From Anniella stebbinsi (Eukaryota > Chordata > Lepidosauria > Squamata > Anniellidae), in contig JARDYH010000001.1 of assembly GCA_029215795.1 (NCBI GenBank), positions 185,201,654-185,265,653 on the forward strand: a stretch of DNA of 64,000 nt. Direction: 5' to 3'. A program made the translations under genes and the position numbers. A model generated the notes under the pieces. It was not told the origin of the DNA, made no database searches, and saw nothing but the letters and a program-made list of their open reading frames with translations. Below are positions 33,112 through 43,765 of this stretch, one piece after another. Positions within the stretch are counted from its first letter, which is position 1. Each line of letters begins with the position of its first letter.

Positions 33112-33997
33112 GGCCCCCTCTACAAGATTTCGGTTTGACGCCCTGTTCCCTGATTATGCGCATCTTCTCTCAATCGCATTTACGCCTAATCCCTATACAT
33201 GGGAGGCGTTGAGGCGCATTACAGGCTGTATGAAAGGCATTTAAAAGTTGTTGACATGCTGAGAATCGCATGCAAATGTTGCTGAAAGTAATGCACTTTG
33301 TCCCAAAGAAACTCCCCAAACCGGTTTCCTCTCTTTATTTTCCCCGCCCACCAGAATCTCCCGCCTTTGGTTTCCCAGGTTACCTGAAAGGAAGGAGCTG
33401 ATTAACATATTCGGCTACCTGTCTTACTTTCTTAGGAGTAAATGTGAATGTGCGCACACACACACACACACGCCAAAACAGACAGGGGGATGCTGCTTCG
33501 TTCCTTCCCCCTCCTCTTCCCAGCACACACAACTCAGCTCAGGAACCCAGCAAGAAGCGAGGGGAAGTTATGTCTGCTGATGGCTAATTATGCACTCATC
33601 CGCCCATCCTTCCTACCCCCTTTCCTTCTCATAAAACCACCTCCATCTGGCCCCGTGTCTCCATGTAAAAAATATTTCATCAGCCAGGAGGAGAGAGGAA
33701 ATGAATCTAACCCAAAAAGTGGGAGGTTTTCCCAGTGAAGGGGCAGTTCTATGCATGAGATCACGACCACAGTCCAACCCCCTGATCGTTAATGCGCCTC
33801 CTCAGAAAGTTGTTTACACGGACATAAGGTGCTCTTACTCCCGCCGTAAATTAAAACTCACTAATTAACGGGCATTCGATAATGCGAATAATCGGATGTT
33901 TAAAGCGCCTCAGCTCCCAATTTGCACTCCTCTCTTGTAGAGGTAAAAAATTTAATCAGCCTTGAAAGAGCTTTAAACCTCTCTTGTAGAGGCAGCC
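33112..33997 (-). mobile_element. GCGC-dense MITE family, copy D, with internal cargo (TSD TTG)
   Basis: Ends are GGCCCCCTCTACAAG at 33112-33126 and CTTGTAGAGGCAGCC at 33983-33997, flanked by TTG at 33109-33111 and 33998-34000. About 165 bp on the left and 200 bp on the right follow the family, with more substitutions than copies B or F. The middle (about 33280-33790) is unrelated sequence that includes a CA microsatellite. Length is 886 bp against the family's 355. Confidence 0.85.
33280..33790. other. Non-MITE cargo inside copy D
   Basis: About 510 bp without resemblance to other family members. It contains TTTGGTTTCCCAGGTTACC, a (CA)n run at about 33455-33472 and a mix of purine- and pyrimidine-rich blocks. 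No domain-bearing frame was found. It occupies the same central position as the cargo of copy C. Confidence 0.6.
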
Positions 33998-34835
33998 TTG
34001 CATAAGATTTGACTGAAAGCTAGGCAGAGGGAGACAAGCAATGAGAAGGGAAAGAAATGTCCCTTTGTATTTGGCTGCTCAAGTCCCCAGAATTACAGAC
34101 AAGCAACCCATTATTGAAATGATGGTGGAGGGATAAAAATAAATTGGGAAAGAAAAAGAGGGGACCTTGCTTTACTTTATAGTGCAAAATGGCAAAACCA
34201 GAAGCTAGGATGTGTGGAACTGCTGGAGAAGTAGATTAATAGGTACAGGACAAAGAAAATTCTTACAGCAAAAGGGAAGGGGGGGGACCACAAATCTCAG
34301 CAACTCAGGTCAGAAGAGTGAGTCGTCAATCTGCACATGGGCAATAGTGTTGATATCTTTGCAGTGACCTTCTTAAACGTTGCCACACACATGCAGGCAG
34401 CAAGGCACACCAGGCATAACCTGACGTCAGTTGCCTGTGCATTTGTCACAGCCTGAGAAAAGGCTGGTGCCCCAACCATTCCTCCTTCTTGTGGGTGGGG
34501 GTGCGGTGGGGGCTGTCACTCCTGCAGCCACATGACTCTCTCATAGTTTTGCTGGTGCCCTGCTGCTCCTCCACCCTCTTCTTCTTCAGTTTGCCTCAGG
34601 GAGATTTTTTTTTTTTAGAGGAGGCATGTTTGAATGCAATGGATAAAGAGCTGAAGGTGGCATGGTGGGCGTGGGGAGAGCCGGGAAGTTTATGTCATGA
34701 TAAAGAAAATGGCAACTAGGAGTTGGAACGGAGGTACATGGAGGGAGGGAGGAGACGAGGACAATAGGGTAGTTCACTCATCAAGTGTGAAGGGAAAGGA
34801 GGAAAAGATTGAGGGAGATGTAGAATGAAGGAGAG
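33998..34835. other. No gene recognised
   Basis: Unremarkable non-coding DNA with a short T11 run near 34606. Nothing recognisable. Confidence 0.35.
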
Positions 34836-34837
34836 CT

Positions 34838-35530
34838 GAGGCTCAGGTGGCCTCAGTGGCACAAAGTGCCTTCTACCAACTTCGGTTGGTGGCCCAGCTA
34901 CGTCCCTATCTGGACAAGGATAACCTGGCTTCAGTTGTCTATGCTCTGGTAACCTCCAAGTTAGATTACTGCAATGCACTCTACGTGGGGCTGCCTTTGA
35001 AGACGGTTCAGAAGCTGCAGCTTGTGCAGAATGCAGCGGCCAGATTGATAACTGGGACCAGAAGGTTCGAGCATATAAGACCTACTCTGGCCCGCTTGCA
35101 TTGGCTGCCTGTATGTTTCCGAGCCCAATTCAAGATGCTGGTTCTAATCTATAAAGCCTTACATGGCTTGGGACCACAATACCTGATGGAATGCCTCTCC
35201 TGACATGAACCTACCCGTACACTACGATCCACATCCAAGGTCCTCCTCCGAGTGCCTCCTCCGAGGGAAGCTTGGAGGAAGGCAACAAGGGAGAGGGCCT
35301 TTTCAGTGGTGGCCCCCCCAACTATGGAACAATCTCCCCTATGAGGCTCGCCTGGCGCCAACACTTTTCTCTTCTCCCAGGCATTTAATGTTGAGCTTTT
35401 TAACTGACCTCTGGACAGTTTAAAATGATATGTAGTTTGTTTTTAGGCTTTTATGGTTTAAATTTTTGTAAACTGCCCAGAGAGCTTTGGCTATGGAGTG
35501 GTATATAAATAAAATAAAATAAAATAAATA
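34838..35530 (+). mobile_element. L2-clade LINE 'B', C-terminal half and 3' tail
   Basis: The translation is open for 118 codons (34847-35203), reading LRPYLDKDNLASVVYALVTS, NAAARLITGTRRFEHIRPTL and ARLHWLPVCFRAQFKMLVL. It then continues in another frame after a stop near 35203. It matches the L2 at 18813-19812 closely but on the other strand. The 3' end has the terminal element ACTGCCCAGAGAGCTTTGG at about 35473 and an (AAATA)n tail at about 35508-35530. Confidence 0.85.
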
Positions 35531-35727
35531 GTAGGAGAACATGCCAAAAGAAAACCTGCTTCTCTGTTTTCTTCCTCCATCACTAAATGTGTTGCATTCA
35601 CTCTCCCCATCTTAACTGCTTTTAAAAGCTCTCTTCTCCTTTTGATCTCCCCTCTTACCTTCCCTCCCTCCCTCCCTCTCTCTGCTCCACCGGAGCTTCT
35701 GCAGCAGGAGTGCTTCCAGACAGAGTA

Positions 35728-36043
35728 GGCTGACCATATGAAAAGGAGGACATGGCTCATGTAACTTTAACAGTTGCAGAGAAAAGGGAATTTCAGCCAG
35801 CGTCATTTGTATGCAATTAGTATCTGGTGAAATCCCCTCTTCATCACAACAATTAAAGTTGCATGCACTATACTAGAGTGACCAGATACAAAAGAAGGCA
35901 GGGCCCCTGCAACTTTAACTGTTGTGATGAAGAGGGAATTTCACCAGGTACGAATTGCATACAAATTATGCTGGCTGAAATTCCCTTTTCTTTGCAACTG
36001 TTAAAGTTACATGACCCCTGTCCTCCTTTTCATATGGTCAGCC
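35728..36043. mobile_element. Palindromic TA-flanked MITE, copy 3
   Basis: 316-bp full-length inverted repeat related to copies 1 and 2, flanked by TA at 35726-35727 and 36044-36045. The outermost arm differs (GACCATATGAAAAGGAGGAC against GACCAGATAAAATCC), but inner arms and the centre CTATACTAGAGTGACCAGAT are the same. No coding capacity. Confidence 0.85.
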
Positions 36044-36045
36044 TA

Positions 36046-39000
36046 AGACAGAGTACTCCTAGAAGTACTAGTTTGAAGACTCTGTGCAGGAATTCTGTCT
36101 CCCCCCTCCCCCATTCTCTTTAATGTATTATCAATGGTAAGAAGTGGTGGTAGAGGTTGTCTGCACACCTCAACCCCCACCATAAAATTCCGCGAATGAG
36201 GCAGGTGATGGTGCAATAAAAGCCACATCTGGAAGCACTCCAGGAGATGTGGATTTATCCTGCAAGCGCAGTGGCAGAGGGCACCACCATGGAACTAAGG
36301 TGCAGCTAACAGGCTCTCCTGGTGTCCAGCACCAGCTACCCTATTCCAAATGCAAGACCAGAAGAGCTCTAATTGTTGTTGCTCCTGCCTCAAAGAAGGA
36401 ATCAAATGAATTCAAGTCTTGTTCTCCAAAACCCATGTGAAATTAATCTAAACTTCTAAGGCAGGATTAGGCAACTCTGGGGGCCATTGCCCCCCCCCCA
36501 CTCCTCCCTTGTGGGCCACACTCCTGCTGCCATTGCATAGGCAAAAGGGGGCAGTAGCAACAAAGAAGTTGGCATTTTGCCTCCAATGTTCAGCTGCAAA
36601 CCACTATATGGGTGCTTAAAACGGAACCTATATAGCTCAATTGCCAAGGAGCTGAGGAATAGTTTCTTTTTATGCATTGCCAATCTGGTAGCAGTTTTCA
36701 CAATTTCTAAAATGCTTCTGCAGTCATTATAATGGGAAATTTACCATCTAGTTCAAAAGTGAGAAGAGTCTGAGAAACCACATACAGTTCACAGACCATG
36801 TGCTTTATAACAAAATAATCAGTCTGAAGGTATAACTAATTCTAATATCAGTTACCTTCCAGTTCTAGGATTATTGACCAAACCATATTTTCGGTGAACT
36901 AACTCCATTTAAACCAATGATTATTAGAACAAGGAGTTACTGGTCTGAGATTGCAACCAGAATTTGCCATATACTCTACATTCATACCACTAAAAGCAGT
37001 GATGTGAGTTTTCTGGACAATTTCTAATTGAAAAAAAAATCCTTTATAAATTAGGTTAAAAAATATTGGATTTTTTTCTGATGCCCTGGAGAGAGATCCA
37101 ATTTAGTATGTTTGTTTTAATTATATTTAGTAAACAGCAATACTAAAAAAGTACTCTAGGTTTGTTTGTTTTGTTTAATAACCACACATATATGATCTAA
37201 ACTATTTGAGGGGGGAAATTAAAGCACAATGAATCTGGTTTAGGACACAATCCTATCAGGGCTGCCATAGGCTTCTGAACTGGGAGGTGTACAGCCGTCC
37301 AATGCAGAGCAGGGGGAAGGGCGTAGGTGATTTTCACTTCCTTGTTTCTCCTGGTCCATATTTTAGTTAGATGGGCTATTTCACCCATCTAGCTGGGGCG
37401 TGTTGGAGGGGAAGGACGCTGGAGAGGTCTGGTGATACAGTGTAGACTGGCCCTTGTCTCCCAGCTAACAGAAACACCCTCGTTACCTCCTCTCCAATGT
37501 TGCTTCTCTCTGTGCTGGCTGTGGGAAAGAGGGGAGAGGAGTTTGTACTCCTGGGACCAAGCTCAGCGCGCTGTCTCCAACCTTGGATCCAGGAATCTGA
37601 AATATTCTATGGCTCCCCGCATGCTGTCTAGGGGCCATAGGATTGCTCCCTCCAAATTTTAAAATTTAAAAACAATAGCATGTACATCTTTTACATTGCT
37701 TAAATGTCAGGAAAAAACAAAGGTTCTGAAAACTTTTGACACACTAAGGGGAACGATCCTTTGGCCCTTAAACATAATCTGAGGGGCCATACGACAGTTC
37801 AGATTCACAGATCCGTCAGACCTCCATCCCCCTTCCTCTTGCAGCTGGTGTGGAAAGGACCACACCAGCTGCCTCTCCAAGGTTGGAGAGGGGGAAAAGG
37901 AGGCATTTCGGTGGGAAGAGAGGAGACTGGCAAGACCAGGATATGAGTTATCCTGAGGCCTCCCCAGCCTCCTTCCCTTCCCCAGCTGGATGGGTAAAAA
38001 AGCCAGACTAGCAGAAGATGCAGGGCAGGAGGATGGGAAAGTGAAGATCGCTCCTAACACCTTGCATAGTTCAGAGGCTTATGATCATCACAATAGGATT
38101 GCACCTTAATTCAGCCTTCCCCAACCTGGTGCCCTCAAGTTGTGCTGGATCACAATTGTAGTCCAATACATCTTGAGGTTGGGGGAGGATGAACTAAGTA
38201 ATTTTCACAACTGAAGAACTGTGGATGATACGTGGACAACCAGACATCTATTTCAACAGAGTTTTATTTTCTTCCACTGAGGTTGTCAGGATACCATCAG
38301 TTTCTCCGTCATTACTTATTAGTTCTATTGCACATTGAGACGTGTATGTATTTCAATGACATATATGTATTCTCTCTTAAGCGATAATCACCTTAATTAC
38401 AACTTTAAAACTGCCAAGCTTGCTTATTATTTTATTTGCAATTATCATCCATTCATTGTTACTAATAAACTCATGAAATGAAAAAAAAATCTGTTGAAAA
38501 ATTAAACATTGAAAAAATTTCTGGTTTAGAAAATTGATTGTGGAAAATTTTCTGCCCCACATGCCTCTTCCTCTGAAGAGCTTCTAGTACAAAACTATAA
38601 AACTCAAATGAGAATAATTTCTCAGTAGGTTAATAACCAGTACAGGTAACCCATTTCACACAGCCTACAGCACTTCTGGGGACTCTATCCGAGCCTTCCT
38701 TACTCAAGTGGGGAAATTGTGACTTTCTCCCTGCCAAAGCAGGGAAAGAAGAGCACTTTGAAAGCACAGATCCAGTTTGATCCACACTTTCAAAAGCATC
38801 CCCATGTATGTACCCATACAATTGTGTGGATAGAGGTGGTGGTGAGAGAGAATAAAATCAATGAATATGTGGGAAAGGGGTGGCATACGTTCCTTCTCAC
38901 ATCCTGAAAGAATGCAGCCCAACAGGGAAAAAAGGTTACCCACTCCTGGTTTATATTAAGCAATAAGTCCCTTAAAGAAAAGAGGTACAGAAGGAAAATA

Positions 39001-39394
39001 ATTTCAATATGCTGCAATCATATTTCAAAATCAATCAACAGACTAAAGAGCAAAGGTTCAATAATTTTAATTCAAGTAAACTGAAATTTACTATTCTAAC
39101 ATATTGAAACAATATCTGCCATCTGGAGTCTTTATATCAGTATTGCCAATTATTACTTGGTTTCAGATGAAGAGGGATTTAAGACAAAGTTTTAAATATG
39201 TTTCTACTAACCATAATTCAGCACCCAGTGACTTAATCCCACTGTTTCCACTCAAGCTATCTGTTTCACTCTATATTGGGGGTAGGGAACCACTCAAGGT
39301 CTTGCCCAGGTAAAGGGAATCCGAGGTTCTCCAGATGTTTTTGGATTATAGCTCCATGGTCTGTGTTGATGTATTTCATTTTTGTACCACCCAA
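36046..39394. other. Long stretch without a recognised gene
   Basis: More than 3 kb without convincing coding or repeat structure. A common reptile interspersed word pattern (CCCCAACCTGGTGCCCTCAAG, then TTGTAGTCCAATACATC) occurs at about 38109-38175, and a related piece at about 39318-39355. A C-run lies at about 36490-36499. Confidence 0.4.
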
Positions 39395-39965
39395 TATTTT
39401 ATTTATTTATTTATTACAATGCTGTATCGCACAACAGCTGGAGCTCTGAGAGGTTCACAACAATTCATAAGATAAAAATATAACATAAAATTTTAAATCT
39501 ACAAAATTTAATAGCATTTTAAACAATTTCAGTAAAATACTAGACCTGTTCAGACAGCTGGCATAGATGCCCCATCATATGCCATTAAATGACTGGGAGT
39601 AGAGGACAGTCTTAACCTGGCATCAAAAAGATATACTGGGTTGGTACCAGGTGAGCCTCAGTTCATTCCAAAAGCTCTGCGTTCCACAGGTCAACTAGGG
39701 CTTCGAAAAGAGTACCAGCCATATCAGTTGGAAAAAACCCTAGAGTTCTCTGGAAACCCTCAGAATCCATTAGCTCCGGGAGAGGATCATGGTGTGAGAT
39801 GTAGCACAACAATATATTCTGGCTTTCCATTTAAAAAACTCCAAGAGTGGCTGAGGTCTAGTCTGGAGGTTTCCAGGGCACAGCCAGCACGGCCACCAGA
39901 CTCTCTCCAGGAAGGGTTGTAGCAGGCACACCAACCTGGTGGAAGATGCTACATACCATACAAGG
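39395..39965 (-). mobile_element. L2-clade LINE 'B', decayed
   Basis: Opens with a (TTTA)n tail, then the 3' end words ACAATGCTGTATCGCACAAC and GCTGGAGCTCTGAGAGG, a degraded terminal hairpin. Further right, CAGTCTTAACCTGGCATC and GAGCCTCAGTTCATTCC parallel the L2 at 19050-19125. The copy is old, and its coding frame is gone. Confidence 0.65.
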
Positions 39966-40640
39966 CACATGGGGACTTCCAGACAAGGCTTTTCTTGTGC
40001 AATAACTCCGCCTAATTCACAGAATTTTACAGGGCCCGTATGACATCATACTCAATTTGTAACTCTCCCATGTTTTCCCACTGCTGTTTCCATTTTTTTC
40101 TTACCAGGAAAAAAAAAACTGAAGGAGGAAAAGATTAGATTTGAGTGTAATGCCTTTTGATTGATAGGAGCACCTTTGATTTGGAAGCACCTTTGGATTG
40201 ATTGATTGATTTGGAAGCACCTTTAGACAACTACTGTTAGTGCTTAACTGATCAGAAACTGCAGACTGCAAACCTGATCCTTTAGTTTTGGAGTTTATGA
40301 ATACTGAAATTACTTACAGCTATTCCATAACTGTGTGTGCACATGCATGTGTGTGTGTTTCCAATGGCATTTTGGGATCATTTTGATATGGTGAAACCAA
40401 CTTGAATTACCTTATTCAACAAGTAACTTGCCAAATTCTCACAAATGTTCCAAACTGAACTGAAAGTTTCAAGACAATTCAAACAATTCAAACTGGTTCA
40501 ATCGCTCAAAAAGTAGTGGAAGGCTTTCATATGATAACACAATGGCCTTCGAAGCATGTCTAAAGGGCTGCATATAAATAAAATTACTTAAAATAAATAA
40601 GAATATATAAGTCTTCGGGTATGCGCAAATTTGTCCAGCA
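39966..40640. other. No gene recognised
   Basis: AT-rich non-coding DNA with a short GATT repeat near 40196-40212. Confidence 0.35.
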
Positions 40641-40641
40641 A

Positions 40642-40975
40642 ACACTCATCTACAAGAATTCGCCTTTACACCTGGTTAGGCGATTATGCGCATATTCGCA
40701 GAGCCTAATACCTCTGTACGAGAGGCGGCGAAGCGCATTACTGGACGACTGAAAGGCGATTTAAACTGTTGACATGCGGAGAATCGCTTGTTCACATAGT
40801 CAAAATGCGCTTTAACAGCCGGAGCAAAATAAAACTCGCGGTTTAATGCGCATTTGATAATGCGCATAATCGGATGTTTAAAACGCCTCTACGCCCGATT
40901 TGCGCTCCGTTCTTGTAGAGGTAAATTTTTTAATGCGCCTTGAAAGAGCTTTAAATGCCTCTTGTAGAGGCAGCC
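40642..40975 (-). mobile_element. GCGC-dense MITE family, copy E
   Basis: The right end is CTTGTAGAGGCAGCC at 40961-40975. The left end retains TCTACAAG at 40649-40656, but its outer 7 bases are degraded. Internal landmarks TAATGCGCATTTGATAATGCG and GATTTGCGCTCCGTTCTTG are clear. No matching target duplication is visible. The element lies head-to-head with copy F, 58 bp away. Confidence 0.85.
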
Positions 40976-41033
40976 ATTGATGCGTATATTCCCATGTATC
41001 TTGCGACACAAACAAGCCTACATCCCTGTCTCT

Positions 41034-41388
41034 GGGTGCCTCTACAAGAGAGATTTAATGCGCTTTGAAGGTTCATTAAAAATGTTACCTCTACAAGAAC
41101 GGAGCGCAAATCGGGCGTAGAGGCGCGTTATCTCCCCAATAATGCGCATTTTCGAATGTGCGTTAAATCGCGAGTTTTATTTTGCTCCGGCCGTTAAAGC
41201 GCATTTTCCCCGTGTGAACAAGCGATTATGCGCATTAACTTCTTGTAAAGCGCTTTTTGGACATCTATTAATGCGTTTCGCCGCCTCTCGCAGCCTCCCG
41301 TGCAGAGGGATTAGGAGTAAATGCGCGTCTGCGATAATGCGCATAATCGCACAAACGGGCGCAAAAGCGCATCCTTGTAGAGGGGGCC
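41034..41388 (+). mobile_element. GCGC-dense MITE family, copy F (355 bp)
   Basis: The ends are GGGTGCCTCTACAAG (41034-41048) and CTTGTAGAGGGGGCC (41374-41388), and the length is exactly that of copies B and G. By direct reading it contains 11 GCGC tetramers in 355 bp, each set in A/T-rich sequence, often as AATGCGCAT. A second TCTACAAG lies about 50 bp inside the left end. The flanks are TCT and AGA, so no direct target duplication is seen here. It encodes no protein, and the superfamily is unassigned. Confidence 0.9.
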
Positions 41389-41795
41389 AGAGTCGAAAGA
41401 CCAAAATGACCTCAGAAGTGGCCCTCCGTATGTCACGCACCCCGTGGTTCCCGTAATGGGACTTCAGCATCATGAGCTGAATTCACCGGTGGCGGAAGTT
41501 TGCAACCCAGAAGGGAGAGACTCAGCAGAAACCTCCTGCAGGACTTGCTGCTGTTGGGAAAGCAGAGGAAAACTTTCCCCGGGATTCGGAAAAGCGCCTC
41601 CCAGCTGAGGGATTCATGATCGGCTCCGAGCTCCGGGCTGATCTCGCCTTGGGCTACCCGGAGAGAGTCGTCGCCCCCTCCCCAGAAGGGCGCGGCCAAG
41701 GCAGCACTAGGAAAGTGGGCGACCAGAGGAGGGAAGGGAACGCGGCTGCCTTGGCGCTGAAGCAGGAGCCAGGCGCGCTCGTGAGGACTACTCAC

Positions 41796-41903
41796 CGCAG
41801 CTGCCTCCGCCATCAGGCGCTGCACGGGGCTGAGCAGGAGCGCAGCTAACACGAGCGCGACGCCTGGCCACTGCCCGCCGCTGCTGCCGCTGCCGCTGCT
41901 CAT
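41796..41903 (-). CDS. First coding exon of an unidentified signal-peptide protein (minus strand)
   Basis: The ATG at 41903 opens 36 codons ending exactly at a consensus donor, GTGAGT, on the minus strand (GT at 41795-41794), in phase 0. The peptide has a Ser/Gly-rich start (MSSGSGSSGGQWPG), a hydrophobic core (VALVLAALLLSPV) and a small-residue end (AEAAA), which looks like a signal peptide or signal anchor. The reading frame stays open beyond the donor, but composition changes there, so I take the donor as the real exon end. It lies in the CpG island, divergent from the plus-strand exons. I do not recognise the gene. The remaining exons would lie to the left, and none was found among the repeats. 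Confidence 0.65.
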
Positions 41904-42129
41904 CCTCGGCGCGGGATTCGCTCCGCTGGTGCTCACACGGCGCCCGCGGCGAGCGGCCCCGATCCAGTCCTGCGCCTCTCCCGTGTCCCGCCTCAGGCGT
42001 CTGTAGAGCTGAACAGGCGAGCTGCGCGCTGAGCGCCCCGTCGGTGGGAGGCAGCGCGGCCACTCCTGTCCCGCCTCTCTCCGCCCGCCCCCCGCCAAGC
42101 AAGGGCGCGGGGGGGGGGGCGGAGGACAC

Positions 42130-42268
42130 CGCCCGGGAGGCGTCGACGCCGGTTCAAGCTCCCTCTCCACGCAGGCCGCGGCTCCCTCGGTAGTCCGTTC
42201 GACGAGCCGGAGGCCACGCGGGAGCTTCTCGGGGCTTCCTTTGCTTGAGAGCCTTGGGGCGCTGGAAG
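42130..42268 (+). other. Probable non-coding first exon of the plus-strand gene (5' limit unknown)
   Basis: A strong donor (GGAAG followed by GTGAGTC) lies at 42268/42269 inside the CpG island, about 510 bp upstream of a good acceptor at 42779. No ATG-led frame reaches it in a way that would join the next exon. The start of the exon is not determinable from sequence, so the given left limit is a guess. Confidence 0.5.
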
Positions 42269-42822
42269 GTGAGTCCCGGTAGGGTGGCGGAGTCGGTGCA
42301 GTAGGACCGCCGCCTTGGGATCTCCGCTGCCCTTGCAGCCCGCAGTGAGGGACGCGCCACGCGCGGTGGGACTCGCGTGTCCGAGCGCTGCTTCTTTCGC
42401 GGCTCCTTCGCTCTCGAGCGGCGCGCGGCTGTTACAGCTCTCGCCTCTCGTTTCGCGCCTGTGGGCTGTGCGCGCGTGCGTCCCACGGAGAGACCTGCGA
42501 GAGTACCTGAGAGAGACAAGACCCCCTTTCCCTTCCCTTCCCTTCCCGTCGGTATAATAATGCTAGAGGCAAAGTGGCGGCATTCGTGAGGAGAAGGCAG
42601 CAGTTACAAGGACCTGCAAGCGCCCCTCGCCCACCCAGTAACATCTTTCCCATTCAGGCATGCTTGATACCGTGGGTCCTGGGTCGGTCCCTTGAAAATA
42701 AAACATGCCAAACTGGTACTTCCGACTGGGTATTGCTAATTTACCCATTAACAGTGTGTTCCGTCTCCCTGGTTTCTAGGCTGTCTTCCCGAACAGAACA
42801 GCGTAAGAAGAGATAAGCAAAC

Positions 42823-42866
42823 ATGGGAAGTTCTCAACACTTCCATTTGCAACACCTGACTGACCA
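42823..42866 (+). CDS. First coding exon (part) of an unidentified plus-strand gene
   Basis: The exon begins at 42780 after a pyrimidine-rich acceptor (CTCCCTGGTTTCTAG) and ends at 42866 before the donor GTAAGT. The ATG at 42823 has a strong context (A at -3, G at +4) and gives MGSSQHFHLQHLTD plus two bases of the next codon. The first 42 bases of the exon are 5' untranslated. It joins in frame to the exon at 43032-43092, where the codon completes as Gln. Confidence 0.65.
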
Positions 42867-43031
42867 GTAAGTAGTCATCTTTCTGATAGTTGTCATTCTC
42901 GGTGTATTTTATTCATTGACTTATTAAGGGGGGAAACATTTTAGGACTGTCCTGACCATGAAAGTAGTGCCTGTGGCTACTTTTAGTATATTACACAATG
43001 TAATGACTCAAAGCTTCTGTTTTCTGTACAG

Positions 43032-43092
43032 GTTTATACAAATCATGGTACTCCTGGGATTGACTCTGCTCCTAAATGGCAATGTGGAAGCT
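43032..43092 (+). CDS. Second coding exon, hydrophobic signal or anchor segment
   Basis: The acceptor is excellent (TTCTGTTTTCTGTACAG) and the donor is GTAAGT. The exon of 61 bases completes the codon left by the previous exon and encodes FIQIMVLLGLTLLLNGNVEA, ending in phase 0. Together the two exons give 35 residues with a polar start and a hydrophobic run ending in a small residue, like a signal peptide with a long n-region. An internal ATG (Met20) could also serve as the start. Further exons were not found in the downstream repeat-rich sequence. The gene is not recognised. Confidence 0.65.
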
Positions 43093-43483
43093 GTAAGTAA
43101 ATTGCCATATTTCTCTTAGAAAAAAATATTTTATCCTAACAAAAAACTTAGGATTGCTTCAGGAAAAGGCTATTGCCAAATGCCTGCCATCATTTTTGTT
43201 GATGAGCAAATATTTTTGTATTTAATAAAGTAGATCTTTTAGAATACATTCTGCCATAGAGCTTGAACTATTTTTCTTCTTTTTTCACCTGTTTAGAAAA
43301 TTGCTTAGCGCTACATACAGAGTGCTGTTTAAGGAAATACATAATACTGATTCATATAATCTTCAGAAATGCCTTTAAAATAGTTGGAAAGGTATGTTTC
43401 TGTCATAAATGTTTGTACACACTGCTTTTAAAGTTTTGTGCTGAGATTTCTAGGCATAACTATAATTTAAAAATTCCATGTGA
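43093..43483. other. Probable intron of the plus-strand gene, AT-rich
   Basis: Follows a consensus donor at 43093. No other exon-like stretch with matching splice sites was seen before the CR1 copy begins. Confidence 0.4.
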
Positions 43484-43765
43484 ATATGGGCTAACAGTGT
43501 GATGTGGCTGCAAAAAAAGCAAATGCTATTTGGGGCTGCATTAATAGAAGTATAGCTTCCAAATCGTGCGAGGTACTGGCTCCCTTCTATTTGGCACTGG
43601 TTAGGCCTCATCTTGTGTATTGCATCCAGTTCTGGGCCCAACACTTCAAGAAGGATGCAGACAAGCTGGAGCGTGTTTAGAGGAGGGCAACGAGGATGAA
43701 ACAAAGCCCTATGAGGAGAGACTGAAAGAATTTAACCTGGAGAAGAGAAAATTGAGGGGAGACAG
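43484..43765 (+). mobile_element. CR1 LINE C-terminal region, left part (split by L2)
   Basis: Words such as CAGTGTGATGTGGCTGCAAA, GGTTAGGCCTCATCTTGTG and ATTGCATCCAGTTCTGGGC correspond to the CR1 C terminus (EYCIQFW-type region) seen at 52920-53160. The copy is interrupted at about 43765 and resumes at 45065 with TCAAATACTTGAAAGG, which is the next sequence in an uninterrupted CR1. Confidence 0.85.

Larger units (their letters stand above)
41640..42560. promoter_or_regulatory. CpG island with divergent (bidirectional) promoter
   Basis: CpG density rises sharply here relative to all non-MITE sequence in the window, peaking at about 41850-42500. GC-box-like GGGCGG/CCGCCC words occur at about 42078-42125. 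The island lies between the start codon of a minus-strand exon (41903) and the 5' donor of a plus-strand non-coding exon (42268), only about 365 bp apart. I infer that one promoter region serves both genes, as is common in vertebrates. No clear TATA box was seen. Confidence 0.75.

Noticed and set aside
40642..41388. Treating MITEs E and F as one long element
   Set aside because: Each has its own family ends and subterminal motifs, and F has the full 355-bp length, so they are two insertions facing each other.
41034..41388. Interpreting the GCGC-rich 355-bp units as CpG-island promoters or coding exons
   Set aside because: The same unit recurs seven times with inverted ends, and several copies have target duplications, so the frames found in it are by-products of a mobile element.
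41433..42170. 245-codon open frame on the minus strand across the CpG island
   Set aside because: Only the part at 41796-41903 looks like protein-coding sequence. The long frame reads through a consensus splice donor and through GC-rich 5' flank where stops are rare.
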